Assembly: GCF_000590885.1 (NCBI RefSeq)
Contig: NZ_JFHN01000060.1
Coordinates: 1 to 42,362, forward strand
From: Erwinia mallotivora
Lineage (GTDB): Bacteria; Pseudomonadota; Gammaproteobacteria; Enterobacterales; Enterobacteriaceae
Direction of reading: 5' to 3'
Length of the DNA stretch: 42,362 nucleotides
The notes under the pieces were generated by a model that saw only the letters and a program-made list of their open reading frames with translations, did no database searches and had not been told where the DNA came from. The stretch's first letter is position 1. Each line of letters begins with the position of its first letter. The position numbers and the translations under genes were made by a program. This document shows, in pieces, positions 1-7,092 of this stretch.

Positions 1-130
1 CTCGTGTTTTGTATAAGGATTCGACACCCATATCAAAACCGGTAACTCTCAACCTTTCAAGGCTATATGTCAGATCAAGTCGCGACTAATACAACTCAGT
101 ACTGGAAAATATCTTACTGTTCGTGAGGAT

Positions 131-340
131 GTGTATGAGCTGGTCGATAAATACGTTGAAGTTTTTAGGGTTGATTGTAGCACTATAAACTGGCGGCGTT
201 ATTTTCCCATTCTTATATTGCCGTTTCTACCTAACTGTATAATGCCTGCCCGTTTGCGCTCAGACCGGCATAAACCGGAGCCGTTTACTGTCGGAATGCT
301 TATAGAATCAGCCAAAGCAGGTCGCTGGCTTTATGACTGA
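131..340 (+). pseudogene. DUF1493-family protein, 5'-eroded copy
   Basis: The 69 residues align along their length with the intact DUF1493-family protein at 1642-1953. Shared stretches include RYFP/KYFP, the FLP...P block and the C-terminal MLIESAxAGRWLY signature. Homology continues upstream of the GTG start in the same frame (an LSTGK match to the intact copy), but a stop codon lies about 115 bases upstream and no N-terminus like MNKAESVRRLIAEYF is found. The gene therefore looks 5'-truncated or frame-damaged, although a short product is still possible. DUF1493 proteins have no established function. In Salmonella they sit beside STM2901-type genes, as the intact copy does here. Confident of the family; less sure that it is dead. 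Confidence 0.6.
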
Positions 341-384
341 GCAGCCGGGTAAATAACTTTTTAGATTATTCGTAGCTACGTTTA

Positions 385-409
385 CCCTGTCTTTTGGCAG
401 GGGTTCTTT
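385..409 (+). terminator. probable Rho-independent terminator after DUF1493 remnant
   Basis: A 7-bp stem (CCCTGTC / GGCAGGG, one G-T pair) with a TTTT loop is followed by GTTCTTT. It lies 45 bases past the stop of the DUF1493 remnant and reads in the same direction. Confidence 0.55.
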
Positions 410-666
410 ATGTTTGTCATCTGTATCCTGGACAATGGCACTTAGATGTAAGCCGCAATTGGTAGTTAGCTCCCCCTGACATGGCATTTTTTTCCTGACT
501 GACTCCCTTTGAGCGCTGATTTCACGTTTCTACAATGATCGTTATGATAAACCATGACAGGAAAAAATTGCCTGAACACCGTAATGCGAAAGTCATCAGG
601 GGAAAAAAACAACCTGAACCACGAGGATAATTCTTATCGTAGAACGTTTGTGTAGGCTCTTGGCTT
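410..666. other. gene-free stretch
   Basis: No convincing coding frame is visible. The short minus-strand frame at 522-710 has no family features or plausible ribosome binding site. The sequence is moderately AT-rich accessory DNA between the eroded DUF1493 copy and the minus-strand 93-residue gene. Confidence 0.4.
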
Positions 667-948
667 TCATTCAAACCGTTGCTCCCTTTCGCTATCTTCC
701 CGATGTTCACGCTCTTTTTGGTGTTCGACCCACTGACTCATTTTTTCACAAACTATTTTGGCATTCTCTGCGATATCCCGACGCTCGTGTTTACTGAGCG
801 TACTGATGGCCCTTGCTCTGGCTTGCATTATGCTCGCCAGGCTACCACTCCAGGATGCTGGAGTGATGCGTTCAGCAAAAGACTCCAGTACAGCTAGTGG
901 CTCAGGTGAGGCTTCTAACAGTTTTATTGCAGCTTCGTGTAAGTTCAT
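667..948 (-). CDS. small helical protein of unknown function (93 aa)
   Basis: I do not recognise this 93-residue protein. It starts with ATG preceded by a purine-rich GAAGAGA about 6 bases upstream. Composition is protein-like: amphipathic helices with many Ala, Glu and Arg, and a highly charged C-terminal tail (EHQKEREHREDSEREQRFE) that probably forms a coiled coil or disordered extension. There is no signal peptide or membrane segment, so a cytoplasmic product is likely. It lies between two plus-strand DUF1493 genes on the opposite strand, in DNA that otherwise looks acquired. An accessory or phage-derived protein is the most I can infer. Confidence 0.5.
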   Translation of the reverse strand: MNLHEAAIKLLEASPEPLAVLESFAERITPASWSGSLASIMQARARAISTLSKHERRDIAENAKIVCEKMSQWVEHQKEREHREDSEREQRFE

Positions 949-1190
949 TACAGTCTCTTCATTGTTCTTTGACCAAAGGGCTATGCCACCAGCAATAGCT
1001 GGCCACTACAACGCGCTGGATACCACTGAAGAAGATATTTTGCAGCCAAAAAAGTCTGAACTGTAGCCCTGACGTGATTAGTTTTTTTTATAAATAGTTC
1101 AGGTAACCTTCTCAATTTCATGGTTTATTCTGGACCGTTCAAGAGGCAGAAGTTAGGATAGCTTTCCTCATTTGCCAAAGGGAGAAAGGC

Positions 1191-1634
1191 ATGGATACTA
1201 TCGAGCAATTAAATGGAACGTATTTTTTTGACGGAATGAGTGTTGACGCCGAGGAGCTTCTGTTCTGGTTAATACTTGATGAATTTAGAAAACGATTCTG
1301 CGGGATAACTGATATTGTCGCCGTTGCTTCGATGTTAGCCAGTCTTCCGGTTATCCCTGTAAGAGGTAAGTTGGATGTACTGAAAACGACGCGCGGCACC
1401 AGTCCAATATCCCTCATAAGTCGGGTGCTAATACGTCAACGTTTTCAAAATAAGCACCGCACAATTACATGGAAAAAATTGCTGCGCGGTGAATGGTCAT
1501 ACACGACAAGCGTCGGAGCGTATGTTGGTCGTTGGGTGCCATGGATTGGTGCGGTAATAACTGCTTTTGACCTCTCTATCATTACTCATAATGTCATACT
1601 TCGTTATAAACTGATTACAGGCATAAAAGGATAA
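1191..1634 (+). CDS. STM2901-family protein
   Basis: The protein has 147 residues; its start is fixed by the ribosome binding site GGGAGAAAGG immediately upstream. The N-terminus (MDTIEQLNGTYFFDGMSVDA) and overall layout match what I know of the Salmonella STM2901 family, which is usually encoded directly upstream of a DUF1493 gene, as here (7-base gap). The C-terminal third is hydrophobic and glycine-containing (roughly residues 100-140, with VGAYVGRWVPWIGAVITAFD). This GR-x-(I/V)P-x-(I/V)G-x-(6)-D pattern resembles the membrane-spanning segment of some pretoxin and pore-like proteins. Function is not established; a membrane-associated role is inferred from the hydrophobic segment only. Confidence 0.75.
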   Translation: MDTIEQLNGTYFFDGMSVDAEELLFWLILDEFRKRFCGITDIVAVASMLASLPVIPVRGKLDVLKTTRGTSPISLISRVLIRQRFQNKHRTITWKKLLRGEWSYTTSVGAYVGRWVPWIGAVITAFDLSIITHNVILRYKLITGIKG

Positions 1635-1641
1635 TACTGGT

Positions 1642-1953
1642 ATGAATAAAGCTGAAAGTGTTCGCCGCCTTATTGCTGAATATTTTTGGGATATGCCAGA
1701 TGATGCCTCACTGAGTACGGGTAAAAATGGCGTTTTGCCTGAAGAAGCTAATGATTTTTTTGAAGAGTATGCAGAATCACTTCACGTTGATATGTCTGCC
1801 TTCTACTTCAGGAAATATTTCCCAAATGAAGGTGTTCGGTTTTTGCCCGGCGCGATTCTGCCAAAATACATGCAAACCGACCATCATCAACCTGCACCGT
1901 TAACCGTTGAGATGCTTATTGAGTCTGCTGTAGCAGGGCGCTGGCTTTACTGA
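1642..1953 (+). CDS. DUF1493-family protein
   Basis: An acidic protein of 103 residues, with an AAGGAT ribosome binding site 9 bases before the ATG and starting 7 bases after the STM2901-family gene, so the two are co-transcribed. Family signatures are the central KYFP motif, the FLPGAILP block and the C-terminal MLIESAxAGRWLY block, which is also kept in the eroded copy at 131-340. The family is small, soluble and lacks a signal peptide. Because it is consistently paired with a hydrophobic partner, a partner or antidote role is conceivable, but nothing in the sequence proves it. Confidence 0.8.
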   Translation: MNKAESVRRLIAEYFWDMPDDASLSTGKNGVLPEEANDFFEEYAESLHVDMSAFYFRKYFPNEGVRFLPGAILPKYMQTDHHQPAPLTVEMLIESAVAGRWLY

Positions 1954-2046
1954 TAATGCTGTGTTGTGTTGTGCTGTGAACTGCTCCCCGTTGATTAACA
2001 CACCGCCATGTTAGTAATGTCTTCATAAGCCACATGAGGACACCCC

Positions 2047-2492
2047 ATCAAGAAGCGTTTTTCCGACGAACAGCTCATCAGTATTCTCCACGAGGCTGAA
2101 GCCGGGGTTTCTGCCCGTGAGCTCTGCCGCAGGCACGCCATTTCCGACGCCACCTTTTATACCTGGCGCAAGAAGTCTCCACGAGGCTGAAGCCGGGGTT
2201 TCTGCCCGTGAGCTCTGCCGCAGGCACGCCATTTCCGACGCCACCTTTTATACCTGGCGCAAGAAGTCTCCACGAGGCTGAAGCCGGGGTTTCTGCCCGT
2301 GAGCTCTGTCGCAGGCACGCCATTTTCGACGCCACCTTTTATACCTGGCGCAAGAAGTATGGCGGTATGGAGGTGCCCGAGGTTAAGCGCCTGAAGTCGC
2401 CTGAGGAAGAGAACGCCAGACTCAGGAAGCTGCCTGCCGAAGCTAAACTGGACAAGAAGGCACTTCAGGTGGCTCTGGGGCGAAAGTACTGA
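2047..2492 (+). pseudogene. IS3-family transposase OrfA, disrupted
   Basis: The N-terminus KKRFSDEQLISIL is followed by a helix-turn-helix region (HEAEAGVSARELCRRHA, ATFYTWRKKYGGMEV) and the leucine-zipper region (EENARLRKL ... ALQVALGRKY). This is the classic OrfA of IS407-group elements. The expected ATG start is ATC at 2047-2049. A 91-bp segment is present three times, and because 91 is not a multiple of three, the reading frame meets a TGA only four codons into the second copy. Two independent lesions therefore kill the gene. Confidence 0.9.
2085..2357 (+). repeat. 91-bp perfect tandem triplication inside orfA
   Basis: Units are at 2085-2175, 2176-2266 and 2267-2357. Units 1 and 2 are identical; unit 3 differs at two positions (CTCTGCCGC to CTCTGTCGC and ATTTCCGAC to ATTTTCGAC). 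Each unit covers the helix-turn-helix part of OrfA. The near-identity means the amplification is young compared with the decay of the rest of the element. Confidence 0.95.
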
Positions 2493-3290
2493 CGACAGAC
2501 CAGAAGCGGTAAGCCGTTGAGTTTATGTATGATGCGACCGGTCTGCCGCAACGTCGTGCCTGTCAACCTGCCGTTATTCGGTTTAGCGTCCGGCTGCTGA
2601 CGCGCAGCTGTATATACGCATCACAGAGGGCACTTGAACGCTGCTGTTTTGGTTACCGGCGTATCTGGTAGCTTCTTCGGCGTGAAGGTCTTTGCGTTAA
2701 CCACAAGCGGGTTTACCGCATCTATCAACTTAATGACCTGAGTATAAAACGCAGACGACGTCGTAGAGGGTTGGCAACAGAACGTCTGCCGCTGCTCCGC
2801 CCGGCGGCACCCAACCTGACCTGGTCGATGGATTTTGTCATGGACGCGCTCACCACCGGTCGCAGGGTCACGTCCCTGACCTGTGTGGACGACTTCACGT
2901 AGGAGTGCCTGATAATTACCATCGCATTCGGGATTTCAGGCGTTCAGGTCACGCGTATTGTGGACAGCATTGCACTGTTTCGAGGCCATCCGGCGACGAT
3001 AAGAACTGACCAGGGGGCCGGAGTTCACCTGCCGCGCACTGGAGCAATGCGCTTTTGAGCATGGTGTTAGGTTGCGCTTAATCCAGCCGGGCAAGCCAAC
3101 GCAGAACGGATTTATTCGGAGCTTAAACGGACGATTTCGCGATGAATGTCTGAATAAGCACTGGTTGAGCAATATCGTTCACGCCAGGAAAGTCATTAAT
3201 GACTGGCGGCAGGATTATAATGAATGTCATCCACATTCAGCACTAAATTATCAGACGCGATCAGAGTTTGCAGCATGGTGGCGGAATGGA
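2493..3290 (+). pseudogene. IS3-family transposase OrfB (DDE integrase), decayed
   Basis: Fragments in different frames spell an OrfB integrase core: LTWSMDFVMDAL and the following CVDDFT (first catalytic Asp region), a damaged RTDQG segment (second Asp), then an intact C-terminal run from about 3072 with QPGKPTQNGFIRSLNGRFRD (third acidic position region) and YNECHPHSALNYQTRSEFA. In-frame stops (for example TAG after DDFT near 2899) and shifts interrupt it. No functional transposase can be made. Confidence 0.85.
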
Positions 3291-3355
3291 AAATGTGAAG
3301 GTAAACAAATCGACATTACTAACTCAAGGTTGTATCTAATACTGGGGGCAGGTGT

Positions 3356-3580
3356 GTGTCACAAGGCAAAGACTGGCACCCGTCTGAGGTTTCAGCCGAA
3401 CTGAAGAAAAGAGGGCGTTCCGTATTACGGTTATCACGAGAATCGGGCCTGGCCGAATCCACGTTGGGTAATGCGCTCTATCGTCACTGGCTAAAGGGAG
3501 AGATTATCATTGCTGTAGCGCTGGGGGGCATCCCATCGGATATCTGGCCTTCCCGTTGCCCAAGGCGAAAGGAAACCTGA
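3356..3580 (+). CDS. Ner/Nlp-family helix-turn-helix DNA-binding protein
   Basis: The 74 residues match the small Ner/Nlp family: DWHPSEVSAELKKRG, then the helix-turn-helix SRESGLAESTLGNAL, then the signature WLKGEIIIAVALG...IWPSR. These proteins are phage-type repressors or activators. The only available start is GTG at 3356, exactly where the upstream insertion sequence ends. Either the native start lies here by chance, or the insertion removed the original 5' end and promoter. Expression is therefore uncertain, but the domain itself is complete. Confidence 0.7.
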   Translation: MSQGKDWHPSEVSAELKKRGRSVLRLSRESGLAESTLGNALYRHWLKGEIIIAVALGGIPSDIWPSRCPRRKET

Positions 3581-3615
3581 TTAGGTGCGTACAAAGCTTT
3601 GCCATTGCAATAAAC

Positions 3616-3647
3616 ATTCTGAGGGAGACCTGGGTCTCCCTCAGAAT
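3616..3647. terminator. bidirectional hairpin terminator
   Basis: A perfect 15-bp inverted repeat (ATTCTGAGGGAGACC with its complement) with a 2-base spacer lies between the Ner-like gene and the convergent LprI-like gene, whose stop codon directly abuts it. No long T-run follows on either strand, but the position between convergent genes supports termination. Confidence 0.65.
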
Positions 3648-4100
3648 TTAGTCGGTCATATTTGTATTTACAAAATTGATTTCTTCAATGCGACGTTCGT
3701 TCATGTTAAGAATGCAACTCGTTGTTACTTTTCCTAAATCATGTGTACTTTGGGCGCTGGTTACAGCAGCCTGACAAAAAGTATCCCTGTAATTTATCCA
3801 GGTTTTTTGACTGGCTTTGAATTTAGTAATCATTTGCTGTTTCTGTTCCTCGCTTCCCATCCACCACAGATTATAGTCAAAAGATTCGATATTCTTTAAT
3901 TTCTGGTCATATACCTGCTTTAATGATAATTCTGATTTGTTACTTATCTCGCTTAGACATTCATCGTTATTATCGCCGAATTTCGATGAGCAGAGATCTA
4001 CTTCTTTGTTTGAAAGAATGTCTGGTAATTTGGAAGATGCATAGGAAAATCCTGTACAGGTTACTAATGAACAGATAAGCAGAAATTTAATTTTTTTCAT
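3648..4100 (-). CDS. LprI/DUF1311-family periplasmic lysozyme inhibitor, candidate immunity protein
   Basis: A 150-residue protein with an N-terminal signal peptide (MKKIKFLLICSLVTCTGFSYA). The mature part carries the LprI/DUF1311 pattern: paired cysteines around residues 37-48, an YDQKLKNI helix, KASQKTWINYRDTFC, and a final Cys before the C-terminal helix. Known family members such as mycobacterial LprI inhibit lysozyme. The ATG overlaps the stop of the upstream muramidase-like gene by four bases (ATGA), indicating translational coupling. An effector encoded with a periplasmic lysozyme inhibitor is the expected arrangement for a lytic effector and its immunity protein. Periplasmic location follows from the signal peptide; the immunity role is inferred. 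Confidence 0.8.
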   Translation of the reverse strand: MKKIKFLLICSLVTCTGFSYASSKLPDILSNKEVDLCSSKFGDNNDECLSEISNKSELSLKQVYDQKLKNIESFDYNLWWMGSEEQKQQMITKFKASQKTWINYRDTFCQAAVTSAQSTHDLGKVTTSCILNMNERRIEEINFVNTNMTD

Positions 4101-5026
4101 TTTAAATACCTTATTCTTATAAGATTTCTTCTGTGATCGAAAGGTAATAGATTTTCTTCAATGTACTTTATGATTTTCTGCCGATTATTGGATGATGCCA
4201 TTATTTTGACCATTAAAGGGGCTGTTCGGTTGCCCATATAAAGTGTGTCAATAAACACGTCTCTGATTTTTGACTCAATTTCCCCCCAGGTCAATCGATT
4301 AGGTACATTCCGCGAATTACGGTTATAAACTCCAATCCCATAGTAACGTTTTTCACGATAAGCTATCTCAAAAAGATTAATTTGTTGCTGGTGTGTAATT
4401 TCACCAACAAGGGGGCCATATACTTTGACGAACTGCTCGGCCTGCCTGCTTTTGAGATGTGCTGCTTTTGAGCAAATTACCGCTTTGTATTCTTCAATAC
4501 CCGCCTGCCTAAGTGTTGAGTGAATTTCTCCAGCACTTCGTTCCCGCATGTCATACCCGCGCCCTAATGTGACTCCGGAACGTGCCTCAGGCCAGTGTAA
4601 AATACGGGTAAAATTGGGATACCGGTTTTGCCTGAAGGGTTCAACGGCGGTGATATAATCTGATCCTTCTGCATCAAAGGTTATTTGTCCTTCGTGAACG
4701 CGGAGAGGGCCGCTGGTATTTTTGGGCCGCCAGTGAGGGGTTATCGCGTTGCTCAGGGCCTGAATAAAAAAAGAGTCAACCGGTGTTACCAGTCCAGAAG
4801 GCGACATATTCAACAGGCGTTGATACCAGCGAATAGCTTCAATCGTGCTCTGGCCGCACTGACCGTCAACCTTCAACGTTCGTCCGGTGGCCTGCCGGTA
4901 ACCTGCACCGGAAACCATTTGCTGAAGTTTTTTTACTTCATCAGGTGCATTTGTGCCGCATGTGCCGACCGATGAGAAAAGGCGATCGGGATGCAAAATC
5001 ACAGGGGTGTGAGAGCGTCCTTTCAT
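4097..5026 (-). CDS. peptidoglycan-binding pesticin-like muramidase, candidate T6SS effector
   Basis: A 309-residue protein without signal peptide. Residues about 29-72 form a peptidoglycan-binding domain (DEVKKLQQMV ... VDGQCGQSTIEAIRWYQ). From about 105 onward it resembles the lysozyme-like catalytic domain of pesticin: HEGQITFDAEGSD followed by SGVTLGRGYDM. Candidate catalytic residues are E120, T153 and D159; the T-to-D spacing of six equals that reported for pesticin (T201/D207). The ribosome binding site AAGGGAAA lies about 10 bases before the ATG. It overlaps an LprI-type inhibitor gene by 4 bp. Lack of a secretion signal plus coupled immunity argue for delivery by the T6SS encoded 18 kb away; a phage endolysin is the main alternative. 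Confidence 0.7.
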   Translation of the reverse strand: MKGRSHTPVILHPDRLFSSVGTCGTNAPDEVKKLQQMVSGAGYRQATGRTLKVDGQCGQSTIEAIRWYQRLLNMSPSGLVTPVDSFFIQALSNAITPHWRPKNTSGPLRVHEGQITFDAEGSDYITAVEPFRQNRYPNFTRILHWPEARSGVTLGRGYDMRERSAGEIHSTLRQAGIEEYKAVICSKAAHLKSRQAEQFVKVYGPLVGEITHQQQINLFEIAYREKRYYGIGVYNRNSRNVPNRLTWGEIESKIRDVFIDTLYMGNRTAPLMVKIMASSNNRQKIIKYIEENLLPFDHRRNLIRIRYLK

Positions 5027-5129
5027 GTGAGTAATTTCCCTTTAAGTATTAATCCAGTGGTGATTCATGGTGAATAATACTTCACCTGGGATTTAGAGCA
5101 ATTACAGGATTTACTGATTTGTCGGCTGT

Positions 5130-5294
5130 CTAACAATCCTGCTTTTCTGGTAGTGATAGCTGGGATTGTCTCCGGCCATATAACGGGGTTAACTGCTCGC
5201 GGGTTTTCTCTAAAGAAACGAGCTTAATGTTTTTTCCACAGCCAAGCGGGCAGGGGCTGAAGATTTTCCAGGCACCACTACGCGCACGACTCAT
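5130..5294 (-). CDS. possible small Cys-containing ORF (54 aa)
   Basis: An ATG-initiated frame of 54 codons reads like a compact basic protein with a CPLGCGK motif that could bind metal. It begins MSRARSGAWKIFSPCPLGCG and ends with KQDC. The ribosome binding site is weak (GCGAAAG very close to the ATG) and an in-frame stop lies just upstream. I recognise no family. It could be a phage or plasmid remnant in the tRNA-proximal accessory DNA, or a chance frame. Confidence 0.3.
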   Translation of the reverse strand: MSRARSGAWKIFSPCPLGCGKNIKLVSLEKTREQLTPLYGRRQSQLSLPEKQDC

Positions 5295-5435
5295 GGCTTT
5301 CGCTGAAGCTCGAACTCATTCGCGGCAAGGCGATTGCAGCTCCGGGCAGACACTTTCAGTACGTGTGATAGCTGCTCAATAAGCCGCCATGATGCATCAT
5401 GCTTACCGTTTCAACATATCCACGGCATATCCCCG
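5295..5435. other. gene-free stretch next to tRNA-Ile2
   Basis: No coding signal beyond the possible small ORF to its left. The bases between that ORF and the tRNA terminator look like decayed accessory sequence. I looked for a second copy of the tRNA 3' end, which would mark an attachment site, and did not see one in this window. Confidence 0.35.
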
Positions 5436-5472
5436 AAAAAACAAAAGGGCCTACGTTCTCACGTAAGCCCTT
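5436..5472 (-). terminator. Rho-independent terminator of tRNA-Ile2
   Basis: On the minus strand, directly after the tRNA, a stem AAGGGCxTACG / CGTAxGCCCTT with a 6-base loop is followed by TTGTTTTTT. This is a textbook intrinsic terminator. Confidence 0.85.
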
Positions 5473-5478
5473 GATATT

Positions 5479-5555
5479 TGGTGGCCCCTGCTGGACTTGA
5501 ACCAGCGACCAAGCGATTATGAGTCGCGTGCTCTAACCAACTGAGCTAAGGGGCC
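5479..5555 (-). tRNA. tRNA-Ile2 (anticodon CAT, lysidine-modified in the mature RNA)
   Basis: A 77-nt cloverleaf including the encoded CCA. The acceptor GGCCCC pairs with GGGGCC, the D-arm is GCTCAGTTGGTTAGAGC, the anticodon loop is CTCATAA, and the T-arm contains GGTTCAAGTCC. The sequence is nearly that of E. coli ileX/ileY tRNA. A CAT anticodon with this body is read as isoleucine AUA after TilS modification, and not as methionine. Accessory DNA lies on its 3' side, the usual integration side for islands. Confidence 0.93.
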
Positions 5556-5566
5556 TGTGGCGCGGG

Positions 5567-5572
5567 ATTATA
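5567..5572 (-). promoter_or_regulatory. -10 element of the tRNA-Ile2 promoter
   Basis: A perfect TATAAT lies on the minus strand 11 bases before the tRNA 5' end, followed by a GC-rich discriminator (CCCGCGCC) typical of stringently controlled stable-RNA promoters. No strong -35 is visible at 16-18 bases. Confidence 0.6.
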
Positions 5573-5812
5573 AAGGAACTTGTCACAGCGATCCAGCGGT
5601 TCGCTACCGGTTGATTGTTTTTCAGGCAGTTGAGTTTTATTTGGAACTGATTGATTAACAATACTTTCTGGCTGTTCACACCTTTCTTCACATCTCATAA
5701 CGCACAATCCCGAAAAGCAACTAAACAACGTGCCGTCTTTCAGGCGCGGGGGCTGAACAGCCGATGGTCGTCTGGGTTGCCATCTCAGGCGGCGTTTTTA
5801 TTGATTATGAGG

Positions 5813-6382
5813 CTATTCAACCTGTGACGGAATCAATGGAGGGTGATAAATAGCCGTGCTCCAGTGGCGACTACTGGCGTGTTTCTCTGCCAGCCAGCCC
5901 TCTTTACGTAACTGGCGGGCGATCATTTTATTCATAATCCCATGCCCCACCAGCAGGACATTGCCGTGGCAGGACAATGCAATCAGTCGTTCGGCTGCCT
6001 GTTTCGCGCGCCGTTGTGCCTGTCGATAAGACTCCACCTGGCCTGAATAACCGCAAAACCATAGTGCCCTGAGCAGAGAAAGCCAGAAGGCTGCGGGAAA
6101 AGCGGGGCAGCTCAACGCCATCTCCGGCAGGGAGACTTCACGAAACATCCCATCCACCAGATTTGCCGCCAGCCCTAATTTCCGCATTGATGAACAGGCG
6201 CGAGGTAAAGGGCTGGAAACGATATAATCTGCGGCAGCGGCAATCCGTGCGCTTCTCTCCGGCGCAGCCTCTTCGACCACCGACAAATCATAGGATGCGC
6301 ACCACTGCTTCATTGCCCGTGCAGGCAACCAGCCAGAGGAAAAATGAGCAGGTTTGCCATGCCGCATCAGGATGATGGTCAT
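5813..6382 (-). CDS. histidine phosphatase family protein
   Basis: A 189-residue protein of the phosphoglycerate mutase-like histidine phosphatase superfamily. The catalytic RHG motif is at residues 7-9 (MTIILMRHGKP), followed by SSPLPRA, where an Arg supports the phosphate pocket, and the second catalytic His in VLLVGHGIMN near residue 147. It probably acts in the cytoplasm on a small phosphorylated metabolite; the substrate cannot be read from the sequence. It stands alone on the minus strand, upstream of tRNA-Ile2 in the direction of transcription. Family assignment is firm, substrate unknown. Confidence 0.88.
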   Translation of the reverse strand: MTIILMRHGKPAHFSSGWLPARAMKQWCASYDLSVVEEAAPERSARIAAAADYIVSSPLPRACSSMRKLGLAANLVDGMFREVSLPEMALSCPAFPAAFWLSLLRALWFCGYSGQVESYRQAQRRAKQAAERLIALSCHGNVLLVGHGIMNKMIARQLRKEGWLAEKHASSRHWSTAIYHPPLIPSQVE

Positions 6383-7092
6383 TACCTTTCTCCGTTAAGC
6401 CCGGTCTACGCCACGACGATAAAGTGCACTCAGAGCCTGGCCCATCAGGACTGGTTTACCTGCCATTCTGAACCCGGGCAGCGCCCGAAATCCTCACCGG
6501 TTCCGTGTGCGCTACGGTTTTTGCGCGCTGTCCGTCTTCGGACCGGCTGCGACAATAACGCCAGGTGGCACAGGCTCTTATGCTGCTGAAGCCATCACAC
6601 GAGAAGACATCGTCATACTGCTGACACATTAAGCTGTTCAGATGATTGCCGCCAGAGCCAGTGTAAAGCTGATTAAAAAATCGGACCTGCATGACCAACA
6701 AAGACCGTATGGCGTTTTTCCCGGTTGTTACGGAATTAACTCTCTGTACGTAAAGGGTATTTAAATAATTTTATGCCGATAACGCAGCGCATCTTCAGGG
6801 CGGGTATGGCCGCTTATCGTTCTCCGGTTCATTTTCTACGCGCGTAGATTCTGCGGGTTCGAGATCAGATGCGGTTTTCTGTTGGTCAGCAGGCCGTCTT
6901 CGTTTCAGGTGATGAATACGACTGGTTATCAAACCAGCGAACGGGAAACGAGCAGAACACCCCAACACCAGGGAACCTGTTACCGATCTTTCAGCCTGGC
7001 ATCAGCAAAAGAACGTTCTCAGCGGTGAAGTTTCCTGGCTGACCAGGCCCGCGCAGAGCGAAATAAGCACGCCTTTTACCATGGGATTTTTT
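6383..7092. other. 700-base intergenic region upstream of transporter operon
   Basis: No convincing gene is visible. Small frames on both strands (6344-6589 plus, 6456-6701 minus) overlap each other, lack family features and have no good ribosome binding sites. The region must hold the promoter of the transporter-lacI-nucleoside hydrolase operon and contains a 14-bp palindrome at 6835-6848. It may include remnants of a lost gene. Confidence 0.4.
6835..6848. promoter_or_regulatory. perfect 14-bp palindrome TCTACGCGCGTAGA, candidate LacI-type operator
   Basis: The palindrome has a central CG, as LacI-family operators usually do, and lies about 245 bases upstream of an operon containing a LacI-type regulator. 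The distance is large and no second copy was seen near the start codon, so this is only a candidate. Confidence 0.3.

Larger units (their letters stand above)
1977..3355 (+). mobile_element. degenerate IS3-family (IS407-group) insertion sequence
   Basis: The element carries recognisable but broken orfA and orfB transposase genes. Imperfect terminal inverted repeats bound it: CTGCTCCCCGT near 1981-1991 and, on the other strand, CTGCCCCCAGT near 3343-3353 (9 of 11 identical). Its present length, about 1.38 kb, includes two extra 91-bp repeat copies; without them it would be about 1.2 kb, usual for the IS407 group. Multiple stops and shifts in both genes, and no clear target duplication, show an old inactive insertion. 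The end coordinates are good to a few bases. Confidence 0.8.

Noticed and set aside
758-1066. 102-codon plus-strand frame overlapping the 93-residue minus-strand gene
   Set aside because: The minus-strand protein has more natural composition and a better ribosome binding site; both cannot easily be real.
2085-2357. CRISPR-like array
   Set aside because: The three 91-bp units are directly adjacent without spacers and encode part of a transposase, so this is a tandem duplication.
6344-6701. Overlapping 81-codon frames on both strands in the 700-base gap
   Set aside because: They overlap each other, lack ribosome binding sites and match nothing I know.
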